Of a DNA stretch of 64,000 nucleotides, positions 33,633 to 43,754 are shown one piece after another (the stretch's first letter is position 1; each line of letters begins with the position of its first letter). Under the pieces are notes generated by a model, which did not search any database, was not told the DNA's origin, and saw only the letters and a program-made list of their open reading frames with translations. The stretch lies in NCBI GenBank assembly GCA_017650105.1, contig JAGCFO010000036.1, positions 1 through 64,000 on the forward strand, in the 5' to 3' direction. The position numbers and the translations under genes were made by a program. This stretch comes from Bacteroidaceae bacterium (GTDB lineage: Bacteria > Bacteroidota > Bacteroidia > Bacteroidales > Bacteroidaceae).

Positions 33633-36221
33633 TTAGATAATTGCTTTCACGTCTACTTTCTCAATATTGCTGAAGCGATTTACGCGAACTGGTTTTTCAA
33701 TCTTTACGGTTTCAACCGCAACAGTCTTAACCTCGCGTTCTCCCTTAATGCCAGCGATATTAGCTACATTTGTCGGCATGTGACGAACCTTTTCGAAAGC
33801 AGTACGAACGCGAGCGGCCGGATTCTCGAAGAAGGAGAGAGGCTTGCTCATTTCCTTATGCAATGCGACAATTCTCTTCTGTACACCTGCAGGAGCTACG
33901 CCATTGTCGTCTTTTGCAGGGTCAACAAGAAGCATGTCCTCATACCATTCCGAAACACCAAGTGCATCTGTAAGTTCTTCATCACTGTATAGAACCAAGT
34001 TCATACCATTGATTCCGTAAGAAGCATATGCTTCAGGACATACAAAGGCAATATAGCCATCTGCTACAAAGCCTCCGTAAAGTGCCCATCCACCATTATA
34101 GTAAGATGTACTACTACTCATGAAAGTCTTACCAAAGTAACCCGTAGAATTGAGAGTATTCTGGACATAATAGAGAACTCCGTTTTCATATACGAATACT
34201 AAGCTATCTACAACGCCATATTTCGTACTATAGTCAAATACGCCTGTAACATCGACATATTCATCGTGGTAAGCAACACCTTCATCTTCGTAGTCTTCGT
34301 CGGCAAGTTCACTGTCAGCAATGGTCACTTTACTCATATACTCACGCATGCCAAGCGATCCGAAGTGGTCAACAGCATAGAAGTTGTACATTCCGAAATA
34401 GCCTTCTGATGCAGAGGGAAGCATGTCTTCCTGAATACTTGCGTAGGAGTAGTCCATGTAGATGGGCAGAGGATCACCAGTTGTAGTAGCATTGGCAGAG
34501 ATAATCTTGCTCTCGTATCCGTTGGAAGCCCAAACCAGCAGGTAATACTCTGTGCCAGGATTCAGCTTAGTGAATACGTCAACAAAGCCGTTACCATTTA
34601 CTTGCTCCAGTTCCTCTGCACTTAATGATTCAGCTTCCATGAGATCCTCCTTGCAAGCATCAGCATCAGCAACGATATCAGTATACTTGTAGATACCTAC
34701 CTTCACGTCAACCAAATCGCTGCCATACACATAGAACTCAAGGCTATTGTCAGATAAGAATCCTTGCGGTTCGTATTTTCCTGTTGCAGCCAAACCGCAG
34801 TTAACAATAACTGGAACTTCGTCGCCAGCTTTCACGTAACAGAACGTCTTATATGTTGATTCTTGTGCATTTCCTTCAGCGTCATAAGCAACCAGAACGA
34901 TGGTATATACACCCGTCTGCTCAGCAGTAAATCCAAAGTAAGCAGCTTCTTCAGCCGAGAGAGCAATCACATTTTCTGCAGTGCCGTCAATAATAGCAGC
35001 TGTCAGTTTATCAGCATCTCTTGCACTCAGTTCACCTTCAGCAATAACATATTTAACGGAATCCACATCAGCACCCAACTCACACTGAACGGGAGCTACG
35101 CCTTCGACTGTTTCGGCAACACTAACTTCTATGCTATATACAGGACGGTTGAATCCATCGGCAATGCCGATAATATCCCAGTCTTCAATGCCCCAGCCGC
35201 CTCCATTGCCGTTATTGTAATCGGGCATGTAATAGGTGCGTACATAGAAGTAGAATCCTCCGTTGCCGTCGTAGTAGCTTATGGGATAGCTTCCGTCGGG
35301 ATCACCATACTTGGAAGCGAAGTCAAGGAACTCGTAGCCGTAGTGATTGGCGCTGATGTCATTCCAATAGTGACGCCAGTCGTAGACATAAACATCCACG
35401 TCATAAGTACTGTTATGATAACAGAGGTTCTCGTAGAGGTCGATAAACTGACCGCCAATGTTGTTCTTATTCTGCGTGTACCAATCGAACTCCCATTCCA
35501 TTGCTGTTTCGGGCGAATCGTTCGTACCCCAGAAGCCGTAGCCTTCATAGGGACCATTATAATAATGTACCAAATCGGTAAGCATCACACAATGGCGAAC
35601 ACCTTCTACTTCGTAGTATTTAAGTTTACCGGTAGCCGTCTCACCCCAATAATTCTGAGTATAGGTAATCGTCGTTGCACCATCTTCGGTTGCAGAGAAC
35701 GTTTCCTTCCCTTCTGCATCTACAGCAAAGAATTTCCACTCAACGCAAAATACGGAAAGCTCCAAGAAGTTGGGATAAGCGGAATACATGTAAGCATAAC
35801 TGGGATCGGTAACCTCGAGTTTCAATGAATACTTAACGGCTGTTTCCACATTGGGGAACTCTACATCGAACGTGGTTTCAGTCTGTCCGTCAGCAAAAGA
35901 AGCTGTACCTACAGTAAAGATTCCCTCTTCGGATGCTGTAACGATAACGGGTACTGTAATAGCACCTTCGGCATTGTTACGGGCCATCTGAACCGTGATA
36001 ACCTTGTCCATGGTAGGATCGAAAGTATGATCACCGCTAGCCTCCTGTGTGGGGAAATAAACGCCCTGCGTAGGAATGGAGTCGGAAGAACCGTTAATGC
36101 TGGCTCCATTGATCAACAGTGTGGACGGGTCGACGATGGTCTCGTCCTCCTTGCAAGAATAGAATGCCACGAGGAGCACACTGGCGAGAGCTACAAAGAA
36201 TAATTTATTTATTTTTTTCAT
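33633..36221 (-). CDS. Large surface lipoprotein of a SusCD locus (unknown family)
   Basis: Lipoprotein of 862 residues (lipobox VLLVAFYSCKED). The N-terminal region has Ig-like beta-sandwich repeats typical of proteins downstream of SusD (VITVQMARNNAEGAITVPV, FDVEFPNVETAVKYSLKLEV). A Tyr/Trp/Asp-rich middle (DYNNGNGGGWGIEDWDII) and fibronectin-III-like units follow (LNPGTEYYLLVWASNGYES). No catalytic motif is seen. Its place after SusD matches the SusE/SusF position, so it is probably an auxiliary surface binder. The Lys-rich C-terminus (VETVKIEKPVRVNRF) is unusual. I do not recognise a named family. Confidence 0.7.
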   Translation of the reverse strand: MKKINKLFFVALASVLLVAFYSCKEDETIVDPSTLLINGASINGSSDSIPTQGVYFPTQEASGDHTFDPTMDKVITVQMARNNAEGAITVPVIVTASEEGIFTVGTASFADGQTETTFDVEFPNVETAVKYSLKLEVTDPSYAYMYSAYPNFLELSVFCVEWKFFAVDAEGKETFSATEDGATTITYTQNYWGETATGKLKYYEVEGVRHCVMLTDLVHYYNGPYEGYGFWGTNDSPETAMEWEFDWYTQNKNNIGGQFIDLYENLCYHNSTYDVDVYVYDWRHYWNDISANHYGYEFLDFASKYGDPDGSYPISYYDGNGGFYFYVRTYYMPDYNNGNGGGWGIEDWDIIGIADGFNRPVYSIEVSVAETVEGVAPVQCELGADVDSVKYVIAEGELSARDADKLTAAIIDGTAENVIALSAEEAAYFGFTAEQTGVYTIVLVAYDAEGNAQESTYKTFCYVKAGDEVPVIVNCGLAATGKYEPQGFLSDNSLEFYVYGSDLVDVKVGIYKYTDIVADADACKEDLMEAESLSAEELEQVNGNGFVDVFTKLNPGTEYYLLVWASNGYESKIISANATTTGDPLPIYMDYSYASIQEDMLPSASEGYFGMYNFYAVDHFGSLGMREYMSKVTIADSELADEDYEDEGVAYHDEYVDVTGVFDYSTKYGVVDSLVFVYENGVLYYVQNTLNSTGYFGKTFMSSSTSYYNGGWALYGGFVADGYIAFVCPEAYASYGINGMNLVLYSDEELTDALGVSEWYEDMLLVDPAKDDNGVAPAGVQKRIVALHKEMSKPLSFFENPAARVRTAFEKVRHMPTNVANIAGIKGEREVKTVAVETVKIEKPVRVNRFSNIEKVDVKAII

Positions 36222-36268
36222 AATCTTTTCAATTATAGATATTCATTTATCAATAACTAACGGACTGA

Positions 36269-37894
36269 TCATTTGCCGGTTGCATACTGTCCAACAGGAC
36301 TAGGACCGGTAACAGAAGCAGTAGGATCGGGATTGTTCTGATCTTCAGAAATTCCATTGTTGTTCTCAATCTCGCTACGTGGGATAACCATGTTCCAAAC
36401 AGGCTTGATTTCCTTGCAGTTGAGTTTGAAGATGTCGGCAGGAGCATTGGTTCCATCATAGTTCTGCATAACGCCTGGACGCAGACGCTTAGCGCTTGCC
36501 AGAACAACTCCCTCGCCCCAGAACTCAATACGTGATTGTGTGAGCACTTCAAGCTGGAAGGCACGGGCATCGTTGATAGTGCAGTTGTACTGAGGATCAC
36601 GATAGTTCTTCATGAAATCGTTCAGCTTAGCAACACCAGCAGCAACACCCTGGGTCATACCAACAGCTTCAGCCTCGATAAGATACATTTCTTCTACACG
36701 CATAACAGGCACGCTGCAAGCGCCACCGGCTGCATAGTCTTCCCAGTCGCCACCTACACAGCGGAACTTGAGAGACAGATAGTCGGGCATGCCATCGAGC
36801 CAATCCTGATCGCGGCAAGTCTGATAGTTGAAACGGCTACGGTCGGGATCAAGCCACAACTGCTTACGGATGTCGGTGTAAGTCATCTTGTCGTAGAGGC
36901 TCTTGTCGATGCTAGGATTCGTCAGTGAGCTGTAGCCCCAGTCAGCCTCGCCAGACATCCATCCGGTGAAGTTGCAGAGGTTACCCATGTTCTCGGGAGA
37001 ATATTTCAACGACCACATCCAAGAGTTAACAACGGTATTGAAGCCGGTGCCTACGCCCGTCATCTCTGCCTCGGTCATAGGAGTAGCGCCAGAAGCATCA
37101 ATAGCCAAACGAGCATATTCAGCTGCTTTGTCATACTGCTTATCCCAGAGATAAACGCGAGCCATCATACCATAGGCAACAGCCAGAGAAGGCAGGTAAG
37201 GAGAATCCTGCTTGTAGTCTTTCAGGCACTCAACTGCAGTTCCGAGGTCTTCGAGCATGAACTTAACCAACTCAGCATGAGGAGCACGAGGGTTGTTCTT
37301 GATCTCTTCACCCGTAGTCTCAGGCTTTACGATGGGCACGGTAAGTCCGAGCACCTTCGAGCAGTCGGTATAGATGTTCTCAGCTGGCTCATAGATGGCA
37401 CCAAGCAGATAGTAAGCGTGTGCACGGCTTACAAGAGCCATACCGGCAAAAGCCTTGATCTCGTCATTTGCTTCCTCAAGATCGATGGCACCGATAACGT
37501 CGTTAGCTGACTTGATAAACATGTAAAGCGTACGCCAAGGAATGTAGGTACGTACATACTGGTAACCCATAGCACTGTTGAAACAGTTATACGAACGATA
37601 CCAGTCATAACCAGAGTTGGAGCCGAGGGGATACATATCACCCATCATCTCGGTCTGTGCAATCATCAGGGCAGGATAAGCCATATCCGTCTCGTCATTT
37701 TGTTCTCCGTACACCAGATAGCCTAAAGCCATCTGTGCAGGAATACCATTGACGGATGCTTCCAATGCAGAAGAAGAAGCGCCCACCTGCTCGGCAGTAG
37801 CCGTGCTGGTTTGAAGCTCTGGTTCTTCAATGCAACTTGCAAAAGCCACGCCGGCAACTGCAAGAATCGTGAAAATCTTCGTTATATTTTTCAT
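36269..37894 (-). CDS. SusD/RagB-family substrate-binding lipoprotein
   Basis: Outer-membrane lipoprotein of 541 residues (lipobox VAFASCIEEPE) that acts as the hinged lid on SusC. The TPR-like helical part contains KAFAGMALVSRAHAYYLLG, a SusD hallmark, followed by AVAYGMMARVYLWDKQYDKA. The C-terminal part holds VPVMRVEEMYLIEAEA and EFWGEGVVL, also typical. It lies 38 bases after SusC. The S8 protease nearby points to peptides as ligand, but that remains inference. Confidence 0.95.
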   Translation of the reverse strand: MKNITKIFTILAVAGVAFASCIEEPELQTSTATAEQVGASSSALEASVNGIPAQMALGYLVYGEQNDETDMAYPALMIAQTEMMGDMYPLGSNSGYDWYRSYNCFNSAMGYQYVRTYIPWRTLYMFIKSANDVIGAIDLEEANDEIKAFAGMALVSRAHAYYLLGAIYEPAENIYTDCSKVLGLTVPIVKPETTGEEIKNNPRAPHAELVKFMLEDLGTAVECLKDYKQDSPYLPSLAVAYGMMARVYLWDKQYDKAAEYARLAIDASGATPMTEAEMTGVGTGFNTVVNSWMWSLKYSPENMGNLCNFTGWMSGEADWGYSSLTNPSIDKSLYDKMTYTDIRKQLWLDPDRSRFNYQTCRDQDWLDGMPDYLSLKFRCVGGDWEDYAAGGACSVPVMRVEEMYLIEAEAVGMTQGVAAGVAKLNDFMKNYRDPQYNCTINDARAFQLEVLTQSRIEFWGEGVVLASAKRLRPGVMQNYDGTNAPADIFKLNCKEIKPVWNMVIPRSEIENNNGISEDQNNPDPTASVTGPSPVGQYATGK

Positions 37895-37932
37895 ATTAAT
37901 ATCTTTTTTATAATGATGCGACTATTTCAGGA

Positions 37933-40900
37933 TTACTTAACGATGCAGACAGCAACGCGGTCGTCGGCAATAGCAGCAGATGTAGAAATACGGCTTGCGC
38001 TGATACCAGCCTCGATGAGCTTGTCAGCAACAACCTTAGCACGAGCAGCAGACAGCTGATTATTGATTTCAGGAGTACCAGTACCCTTATCAGCATATCC
38101 GGCAATAGAAATGGTTGCATCGGGATTGTCTTTCAGAATCTGGCAGATCTGACCAAGCTTGAAGGCTTCACCAGCACGAAGCTCGGACTGACCGATTACG
38201 AAGTAGAGATTTTCGTCAACGCTAACAGCGTTCTTCTTTCCTGCAACGGGAACTTCCTTAACGACTTCTTTCTCAACAACCTTCTCAACAACCTTCTCAA
38301 CAACCTGAGGTTCGGACTGAACGTAAACGGTCTGAGGAGTCAGAGTAGGAGCCTTGGTCTCCTTCGGAGCAGCAGGCACGATGGTTACGCCCAATGATAC
38401 GGAACGCATAGGTGAATAGTTGGTAGCATTAGATGCTCCGTAGCCCTGACGTGGGTCGAAGCCCTTACGTGCCGACCAGTAGTAGAGGTTATCGGCAGCG
38501 CAGTAAACGCGGAAGTTTTCAACACCAATCTTGGTGGTCAACTTGCGGGGGAATGTGTAGCCAACAGCAATGTTTTCAATATTCAGATAGCTTGACTTAG
38601 TGAGGAAGCGGGTTGAGGTGCTAGCGCTGTTGGTATCTCCGAACTGCCAACGAGGAACATCGCTGGTGGCGTTTTCGGGAGTCCAAGCATTAGCAATATC
38701 CTTGTGGAAATTGTAACCGGTGTTGCTTCCTGTCGGGCAGCTCATGAACTGAGCATAGGTGCTGTCGTAGCCCCAGCCGCCGAGCTGATAGGAGAAGTTA
38801 ACACTGAAGTCGAAGCCATATACATACAAGCTGGTTCCGAAACCACCGTAGATGTCGGGGAAGGAAGTCTTTTTGGTTACGAAGTAGGTTGCATCGGCAT
38901 ACTTGCTGGTAGTCTCATTGTGACTGCCGGTTTCCTTACGTTTACCGTTCTCGGTATCATCGGTGATGTTGCCGTCGGCATCGTAATAGATATCCTTGCC
39001 TTCTGCATCCTGCTCATATTCTACGACACGCTTATACCAAAGAGATTCACCCGTGCTCTGGTCTACGCCTGCATAGGTCGGTAAGCGCCAAGTGTAGAGA
39101 GAAGCACCTTCTGCAACAACCATGTTACCGCTTGAATAGCCTTTGTATTCGTTACCCTCCAGATCATAGAACGAAGTAGTCTTTACGTCGTCGGCAAGGA
39201 AGGTTATCTTGTTGTTCATAGTGGTAGCATTCAGGTTGATGTCCCAAGTGAAGTTCTTCTTGCGGAACACGTTATAGTTCAACTCAACCTCGACACCTTG
39301 GTTGTACATGTCACCGATGTTGTCGTAGTAGCTGGTGTAACCTGCAGAAGGAGCAACAGCGAAGGCGAACAACATGTCGGTTGTGGTACGTCTGAAGTAC
39401 TCGATACCACCTGTGAGGTGACGGAACAGACCGAACTCGATACCAGCGTTGAAGTTGGTGTTGGTTTCCCAAGTGATGTCACGGGTTCCCTTTCCAGCGA
39501 ATGCAACACCCACGTTACCGTCAGAGTTGCTGATGTCGTAACGGTCGGTATACATGAAGCTGCTGATGTTGTCGTTACCCTGAGAACCGATAGAAGCCTT
39601 CAGCTTCAACTCGTCGATCCAGTTAACGCCGCTCATCCAAGCCTCCTTATTAATAAGCCATGCACCACCGACGCTCCAGAAGGTACCCCATTGATACTGG
39701 GGATCGAAGCGTGAAGAAGCATCGCGACGGATGCTGGCGCTGGCGAAGATGCGGTTGTCATAGTCGTACATGATACGTCCGAAGTAACCTTCGTTGTTAT
39801 ACATGCTCTTGTATGAGCCTGCGCCTGCGTTGTCGACAACGGCACGGTTCAACTCGGTATCAGTCGGAGAGAACATCTGGTGCTTGGTGCCCCAGAGGGT
39901 GTAGTACTCACTGCGATAGTACTCGTGACCTGCCATGAAGTTGAAGTTGTTGTACAGACCCAAAGTGGTGGTGTAGTTCAACAACTGCTGGAGGTTGTAG
40001 CTATAAGAACGTGAGTGAACAACTTCTACAGTACCACCTGTGGTGTCGAACTGACCATAGTAGGGGTTGTAGATGTATTTCGTACGAGTCTCGTCGAGGT
40101 TGTAAGTACCGTTCAAGGTAGCAACCAGTCCGGGAAGGATTGTGAAGTCAGCAAAGCCGCTTCCTGTATTTGCGTTACCTTCTGAGTTGAAGGTGTTCAG
40201 CTTGTTATCCATGATTGGGTTGGCGTCGCTGATGAAAGGACGTGCAAAGCCGGCGTTGGTGCCGTTACCGTAGTCCATCATGCTCAGTCCATTGCCGTCA
40301 ATCTTCACGTTACCGTCAGCGGTACGGATCCAGATAGGATAGATAGGAGCCATCTGCGATGTGAAAGCCCAGATGTTACCAGAAGAAGTGGACGAACCGT
40401 TGTTGTTGAGGAAGTTGCTCTCAAACTTAGCGAAGCTCATGTTTCCACCGACCTTCAACCACTTGTTTGCCTTATAGTCGGCACGCAGACGTCCGGAGAG
40501 ACGCTCGTGGTCTGAACCCTCGGTGATACCTTCGTTGCTCAAGTAACCCAAAGAAGCGAAGAAGCTCGAACGCTCGTTAGAAGCAGATACCGATACGTTG
40601 TATTCCTGACGGACACCTGTGCGGTAACCTACGTCTGACCAATCGTCGGGAGTAACCAGATAGTCTTCGTTCTTGTAGTTCTTGTAGAGACCGAGAGTAG
40701 CCTTAGGATTGAGCTTACCGTTCTGACCAATCAGGAACTGGCCATCGGGAATGGTGTAAACCTGATAGCCGAGACCACCGTTACCCTGATCACCGAACAG
40801 ATTCTGGTTAGCTTTCTCCCAAGCAGCGCCTGCCGAGAGACCCTGTCCCTGGAAGTAGTTGTTCAAAGCTGCATATTGAGCCTCGTAGTAAGTACCGGGA

Positions 40901-41676
40901 TCGGTAATTACGTTGTATTGCTGCAGGGCGCGGGTGTTGGTACCGTACTTTCCGTCGAAGGTGATGGTAGCATTTCCTTCCTTAGCCTTCTTGGTAGTAA
41001 TCATGATGACACCGTTAGCACCACGGGCACCGTACAGAGCGTTGGAGGCAGCGTCCTTGAGGACTGTCATGCTCTCAACGTCAGCGGGGTTGATGTTTGC
41101 GATATCACCGTCGTATGGAGCACCGTCGACAACGATCAGAGGGTCGTTACCAGCATTGATAGAGCTGATACCACGGATACGGATGGCGGAAGTAGCGCCA
41201 GGAGCACCGTTGCTCGACTTGATCTGCACACCGGCAACCTTACCGGCCAAAGCGTTGGTAACGCTCGAAACTTGCGTCTCAGCCAGCTTCTCCGAGTTGA
41301 TCACGGCAGCCGAACCGGTGAAGGCACTCTTCTTAGCGGTACCGAAAGCCTGTACAATGACTTCATCGATAACCTCGGAGTCCTCCTCCAATTCAACGGC
41401 CACGTTCGGCCTGATTGCCACTTCTTTAGTAGCTAAACCCACATAAGAAACCACCAACGTTCTTGCCGTAGAGGGAACATTGTTGATCACGAATCTACCA
41501 TTGAGATCGGTAATGGCGCCAAGAGTAGGAACTCCCTTGACTGCAACCGATGCTCCAATAACAGGCTCACCATCCGACGCCGAGGTGACAACACCTGACA
41601 CCGTGCGGTTCTGAGCAGTTACCATACCTGCCACCATAAGGAAGCAAGCAAATAACGTCATCAATTTTCCTTTCAT
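37933..41676 (-). CDS. SusC/RagA TonB-dependent transporter fused to a C-terminal OmpA domain
   Basis: Outer-membrane transporter of 1247 residues. Signal peptide (about 1-21); carboxypeptidase-like regulatory domain (about 23-105, VSGVVTSASDGEPVIGASV); plug (about 110-225, NALAGKVAGVQIKSSNGAPG); and a 22-strand barrel ending at YSPMRSVSLGVTIVP near residue 1101. Ordinary SusC proteins stop there. This one continues without a break into a VVEK-repeat linker and an OmpA-like domain (about 1150-1247) with Asp1196 in GYADKGTG and Arg1212 in LSAARAKVVADKL, the positions that bind diaminopimelate in peptidoglycan. The barrel C-terminus faces the periplasm, so the added domain could tether the transporter to the wall. 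First gene of the operon, promoter near 41752-41745. Confidence 0.93.
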   Translation of the reverse strand: MKGKLMTLFACFLMVAGMVTAQNRTVSGVVTSASDGEPVIGASVAVKGVPTLGAITDLNGRFVINNVPSTARTLVVSYVGLATKEVAIRPNVAVELEEDSEVIDEVIVQAFGTAKKSAFTGSAAVINSEKLAETQVSSVTNALAGKVAGVQIKSSNGAPGATSAIRIRGISSINAGNDPLIVVDGAPYDGDIANINPADVESMTVLKDAASNALYGARGANGVIMITTKKAKEGNATITFDGKYGTNTRALQQYNVITDPGTYYEAQYAALNNYFQGQGLSAGAAWEKANQNLFGDQGNGGLGYQVYTIPDGQFLIGQNGKLNPKATLGLYKNYKNEDYLVTPDDWSDVGYRTGVRQEYNVSVSASNERSSFFASLGYLSNEGITEGSDHERLSGRLRADYKANKWLKVGGNMSFAKFESNFLNNNGSSTSSGNIWAFTSQMAPIYPIWIRTADGNVKIDGNGLSMMDYGNGTNAGFARPFISDANPIMDNKLNTFNSEGNANTGSGFADFTILPGLVATLNGTYNLDETRTKYIYNPYYGQFDTTGGTVEVVHSRSYSYNLQQLLNYTTTLGLYNNFNFMAGHEYYRSEYYTLWGTKHQMFSPTDTELNRAVVDNAGAGSYKSMYNNEGYFGRIMYDYDNRIFASASIRRDASSRFDPQYQWGTFWSVGGAWLINKEAWMSGVNWIDELKLKASIGSQGNDNISSFMYTDRYDISNSDGNVGVAFAGKGTRDITWETNTNFNAGIEFGLFRHLTGGIEYFRRTTTDMLFAFAVAPSAGYTSYYDNIGDMYNQGVEVELNYNVFRKKNFTWDINLNATTMNNKITFLADDVKTTSFYDLEGNEYKGYSSGNMVVAEGASLYTWRLPTYAGVDQSTGESLWYKRVVEYEQDAEGKDIYYDADGNITDDTENGKRKETGSHNETTSKYADATYFVTKKTSFPDIYGGFGTSLYVYGFDFSVNFSYQLGGWGYDSTYAQFMSCPTGSNTGYNFHKDIANAWTPENATSDVPRWQFGDTNSASTSTRFLTKSSYLNIENIAVGYTFPRKLTTKIGVENFRVYCAADNLYYWSARKGFDPRQGYGASNATNYSPMRSVSLGVTIVPAAPKETKAPTLTPQTVYVQSEPQVVEKVVEKVVEKEVVKEVPVAGKKNAVSVDENLYFVIGQSELRAGEAFKLGQICQILKDNPDATISIAGYADKGTGTPEINNQLSAARAKVVADKLIEAGISASRISTSAAIADDRVAVCIVK

Positions 41677-42491
41677 AAAAACTTTTTTTAGTTAAACATT
41701 ACTTATAAATCGTTACTCTCATTTTTTCCTACGAAAAACAAATGCAAATATACTAATAATTTTTAACCTGACCATGAATTATTGTTAAAAAATGCCTTTT
41801 CCCCTCCCAAAAAGTCAAAAAACGTATTTTTTCGTACATTTTTTGCACAAATAAAGGGTTTTTTGATGTTGAATAACATAAAAATGATTCGTAAGAAAAG
41901 TGAAGTTTTATTTAGAAAACAGGGTGCGAAACATCCGTTGACAACACAAAAAAGGAGATTTTACTTACAATCTGAAACAAAAGTTCCTTTTCTCATGCCC
42001 TTTCCCTATTGCATAAAGTGGCATGAGATATTTCTGAAAAAATGTGAAAACTGTAAGACTCCAGCAGAGTAAGATATCGTAACCCATTATCCCTACGTCC
42101 AACGGGCTGAAAAGCAACGCTTCAGGTATGCTTTCTTCTCCACGTGATATGAAGAAAGGAAAAACTATTTTCGAGAAGGAATAATTTCTTTTCGAGAAGG
42201 GAAAAAATCTTATGAAGAAAGCATATCGCGAGATGAAGAAAGCATATCGCAAGATGAAGAAAGAATCTCACGAGATGAAAAAAGAATCCCACGAGATGAA
42301 GAAAGAATCCCACGAGATGAAGAAAGAATATCGCAAGATGAAGAAAGAATATCGCAAGATGAAGAAAGAATCCCACGAGATGAAGAAGGGAAAAAATCGT
42401 AGAGAAAAGAAAGCAACATCATTGCTCGCCTATGCTCGTGATAGGCTTTGGATAAGTTCTACCCTATTAGCTATACCTATCATTTGCCGCA
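41677..42491. other. Intergenic region: susC promoter and an eight-unit 21-bp repeat array
   Basis: The minus-strand element TATATTTG (41752-41745) is the likely -7 box of the SusC operon, with a leader of about 70 bases. The A+T-rich stretch 41780-42100 shows no credible gene. From 42145 the purine repeat family begins (GATATGAAGAAAGGAAAAAC, TTTTCGAGAAGGGAAAAAAT) and becomes a tandem array, described separately. Confidence 0.65.
42221..42388. repeat. Eight tandem 21-bp repeats (GAATMTCRCGAGATGAAGAAA)
   Basis: Eight contiguous units, starting at 42221 and every 21 bases to 42388, vary at a few positions (GCATATCGCGAG, GAATCTCACGAG, GAATCCCACGAG, GAATATCGCAAG before ATGAAGAAA). There are no spacers, so it is not a CRISPR. 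The 21-base length keeps a frame open and yields an MKKESHE heptad on the plus strand, but there is no ribosome site and the reading runs into the neighbouring gene. Single or few units of the same repeat occur at least seven other places in the window. Confidence 0.9.
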
Positions 42492-43754
42492 CTACGAGCC
42501 TACTTTGAAGCCACTCCCTTGACGTGAAGCATTTTGCCCACTCGGCTCAATGGGATTCCCTCCTCCATTCTGCTGAGGAACAGAGAAATAATAGCCGAAA
42601 AAGGTATCTCGGTTGCGTTCCGTCTCGAAGGCATTCCTTACTCCCTCATCAATTTTAACTTCGCTGATGTCTACCGAATCGTCAAACGAGGAGAGAAGAA
42701 GAAGAAGTGCTTCCTGGTAGTGTTTGGGCAGCGGGCGTTTGATATCCACATAGAGTTTCAGTGCTCTGTAGAAAATCTTCAAATCCCTGTTAGCCAGCGC
42801 CATGCAAAGGAATCGGTCGACGTTTGCCTGCGTGATATGCCCTTGAGCAAGCATCTGTCCCACGTTGTAGAAAGCATCGCGTGTGATAAGGGACGCCTTT
42901 GCCGATGTCTGCTTGAGCGAGTCGATGCTGTCAGGAGCGCCCTCTCCGCTGACATTTGCGCGCTTACCAAGAGAATAGTTATGCAACGTGCTTTGGTTCA
43001 GAATGGTAGCATATTTGTCAGCCAGCGTGTCGTTTCCCTGTTTACGGTAGAGCAACACCAGCCTTCGCAGCGTGCCGAAAGAAGTGCCGTGAGGCAGGTA
43101 GGTTGCCGACTGAAACGTCTGATGCACAGCCTCGTTCACGCTTCCGAAAGATTCGTAGAAGAGGCTGTTGAAGAATCCGCTCTCGCGCGAATACCAGTCG
43201 ACATACAGGAAGTCCTCCACACCGAGAATGGGATAGGTAAACATACGGTTTGCGAGCTCTCCCTTTTCGCTCAGCGCCAGCAGAGCATAAGGCATCATCC
43301 TTCGGTCCTTCTTAGCCCGCTCAGGAGTAGCTATCGCCAACACTTCATTCCACTTTTTCTTCTGCGCCACATGCTCCAGCTTTGCCCAGCGCTCTATCTC
43401 GCGAATCGCCTTATTCGTTCCGAGCACACATACGCCGGCAATGAGAAGCAACGCAAAAACAATCCATATCGCCTTACGCGCCTTGGGCATCAACACGCAC
43501 AGTAACAAGAAGATAAGCGTCGTTCCGAAGGCTATCAGTGCTGCACCAACCATTGGATAGTGGAAAAATTGAACTATCCAGCTTGTAACATACGTGACGA
43601 GAGGCAGACTTCCGCTGAAAACCTCGCTGCGCCAGTCGGGTGTATGCAGGAAGAGCCCATGCTCCTCCCACGACAGAAACGTGTAGGGAAGGCAGCACTG
43701 CAGCAAGGCAAACACGCACAGAAACAGCATGATAGGCGGAAGAATCTTTTTCAT
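42492..43754 (-). CDS. Membrane protein of unknown function (DUF6057-like)
   Basis: Protein of 420 residues with about three hydrophobic segments at the N-terminus (LPPIMLFLCVFALLQCC; GAALIAFGTTLIFLLLCVL; IVFALLLIAGVCVLG) and a soluble helical C-terminal part with TPR-like pairs (KKWNEVLAIATPERAKK, YALLALSEKGELANRM). It looks like the Bacteroidetes family DUF6057; that label is from memory. It overlaps the haem-motif propeller gene by four bases (ATGA) and is surely co-translated with it, so the two proteins probably act together at the inner membrane. Confidence 0.7.
   Translation of the reverse strand: MKKILPPIMLFLCVFALLQCCLPYTFLSWEEHGLFLHTPDWRSEVFSGSLPLVTYVTSWIVQFFHYPMVGAALIAFGTTLIFLLLCVLMPKARKAIWIVFALLLIAGVCVLGTNKAIREIERWAKLEHVAQKKKWNEVLAIATPERAKKDRRMMPYALLALSEKGELANRMFTYPILGVEDFLYVDWYSRESGFFNSLFYESFGSVNEAVHQTFQSATYLPHGTSFGTLRRLVLLYRKQGNDTLADKYATILNQSTLHNYSLGKRANVSGEGAPDSIDSLKQTSAKASLITRDAFYNVGQMLAQGHITQANVDRFLCMALANRDLKIFYRALKLYVDIKRPLPKHYQEALLLLLSSFDDSVDISEVKIDEGVRNAFETERNRDTFFGYYFSVPQQNGGGNPIEPSGQNASRQGSGFKVGS

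Noticed and set aside
41782..42072. 96-residue basic protein
   Set aside because: A+T-rich intergenic DNA without family pattern or convincing start signal.
42221..42388. CRISPR array
   Set aside because: Units are contiguous with no spacers and no cas genes are present.
42212..42508. Heptad-repeat protein (MKKESHE units)
   Set aside because: It arises from the 21-bp DNA repeat, which also occurs out of frame elsewhere, has no ribosome site and overlaps the end of the neighbouring gene.
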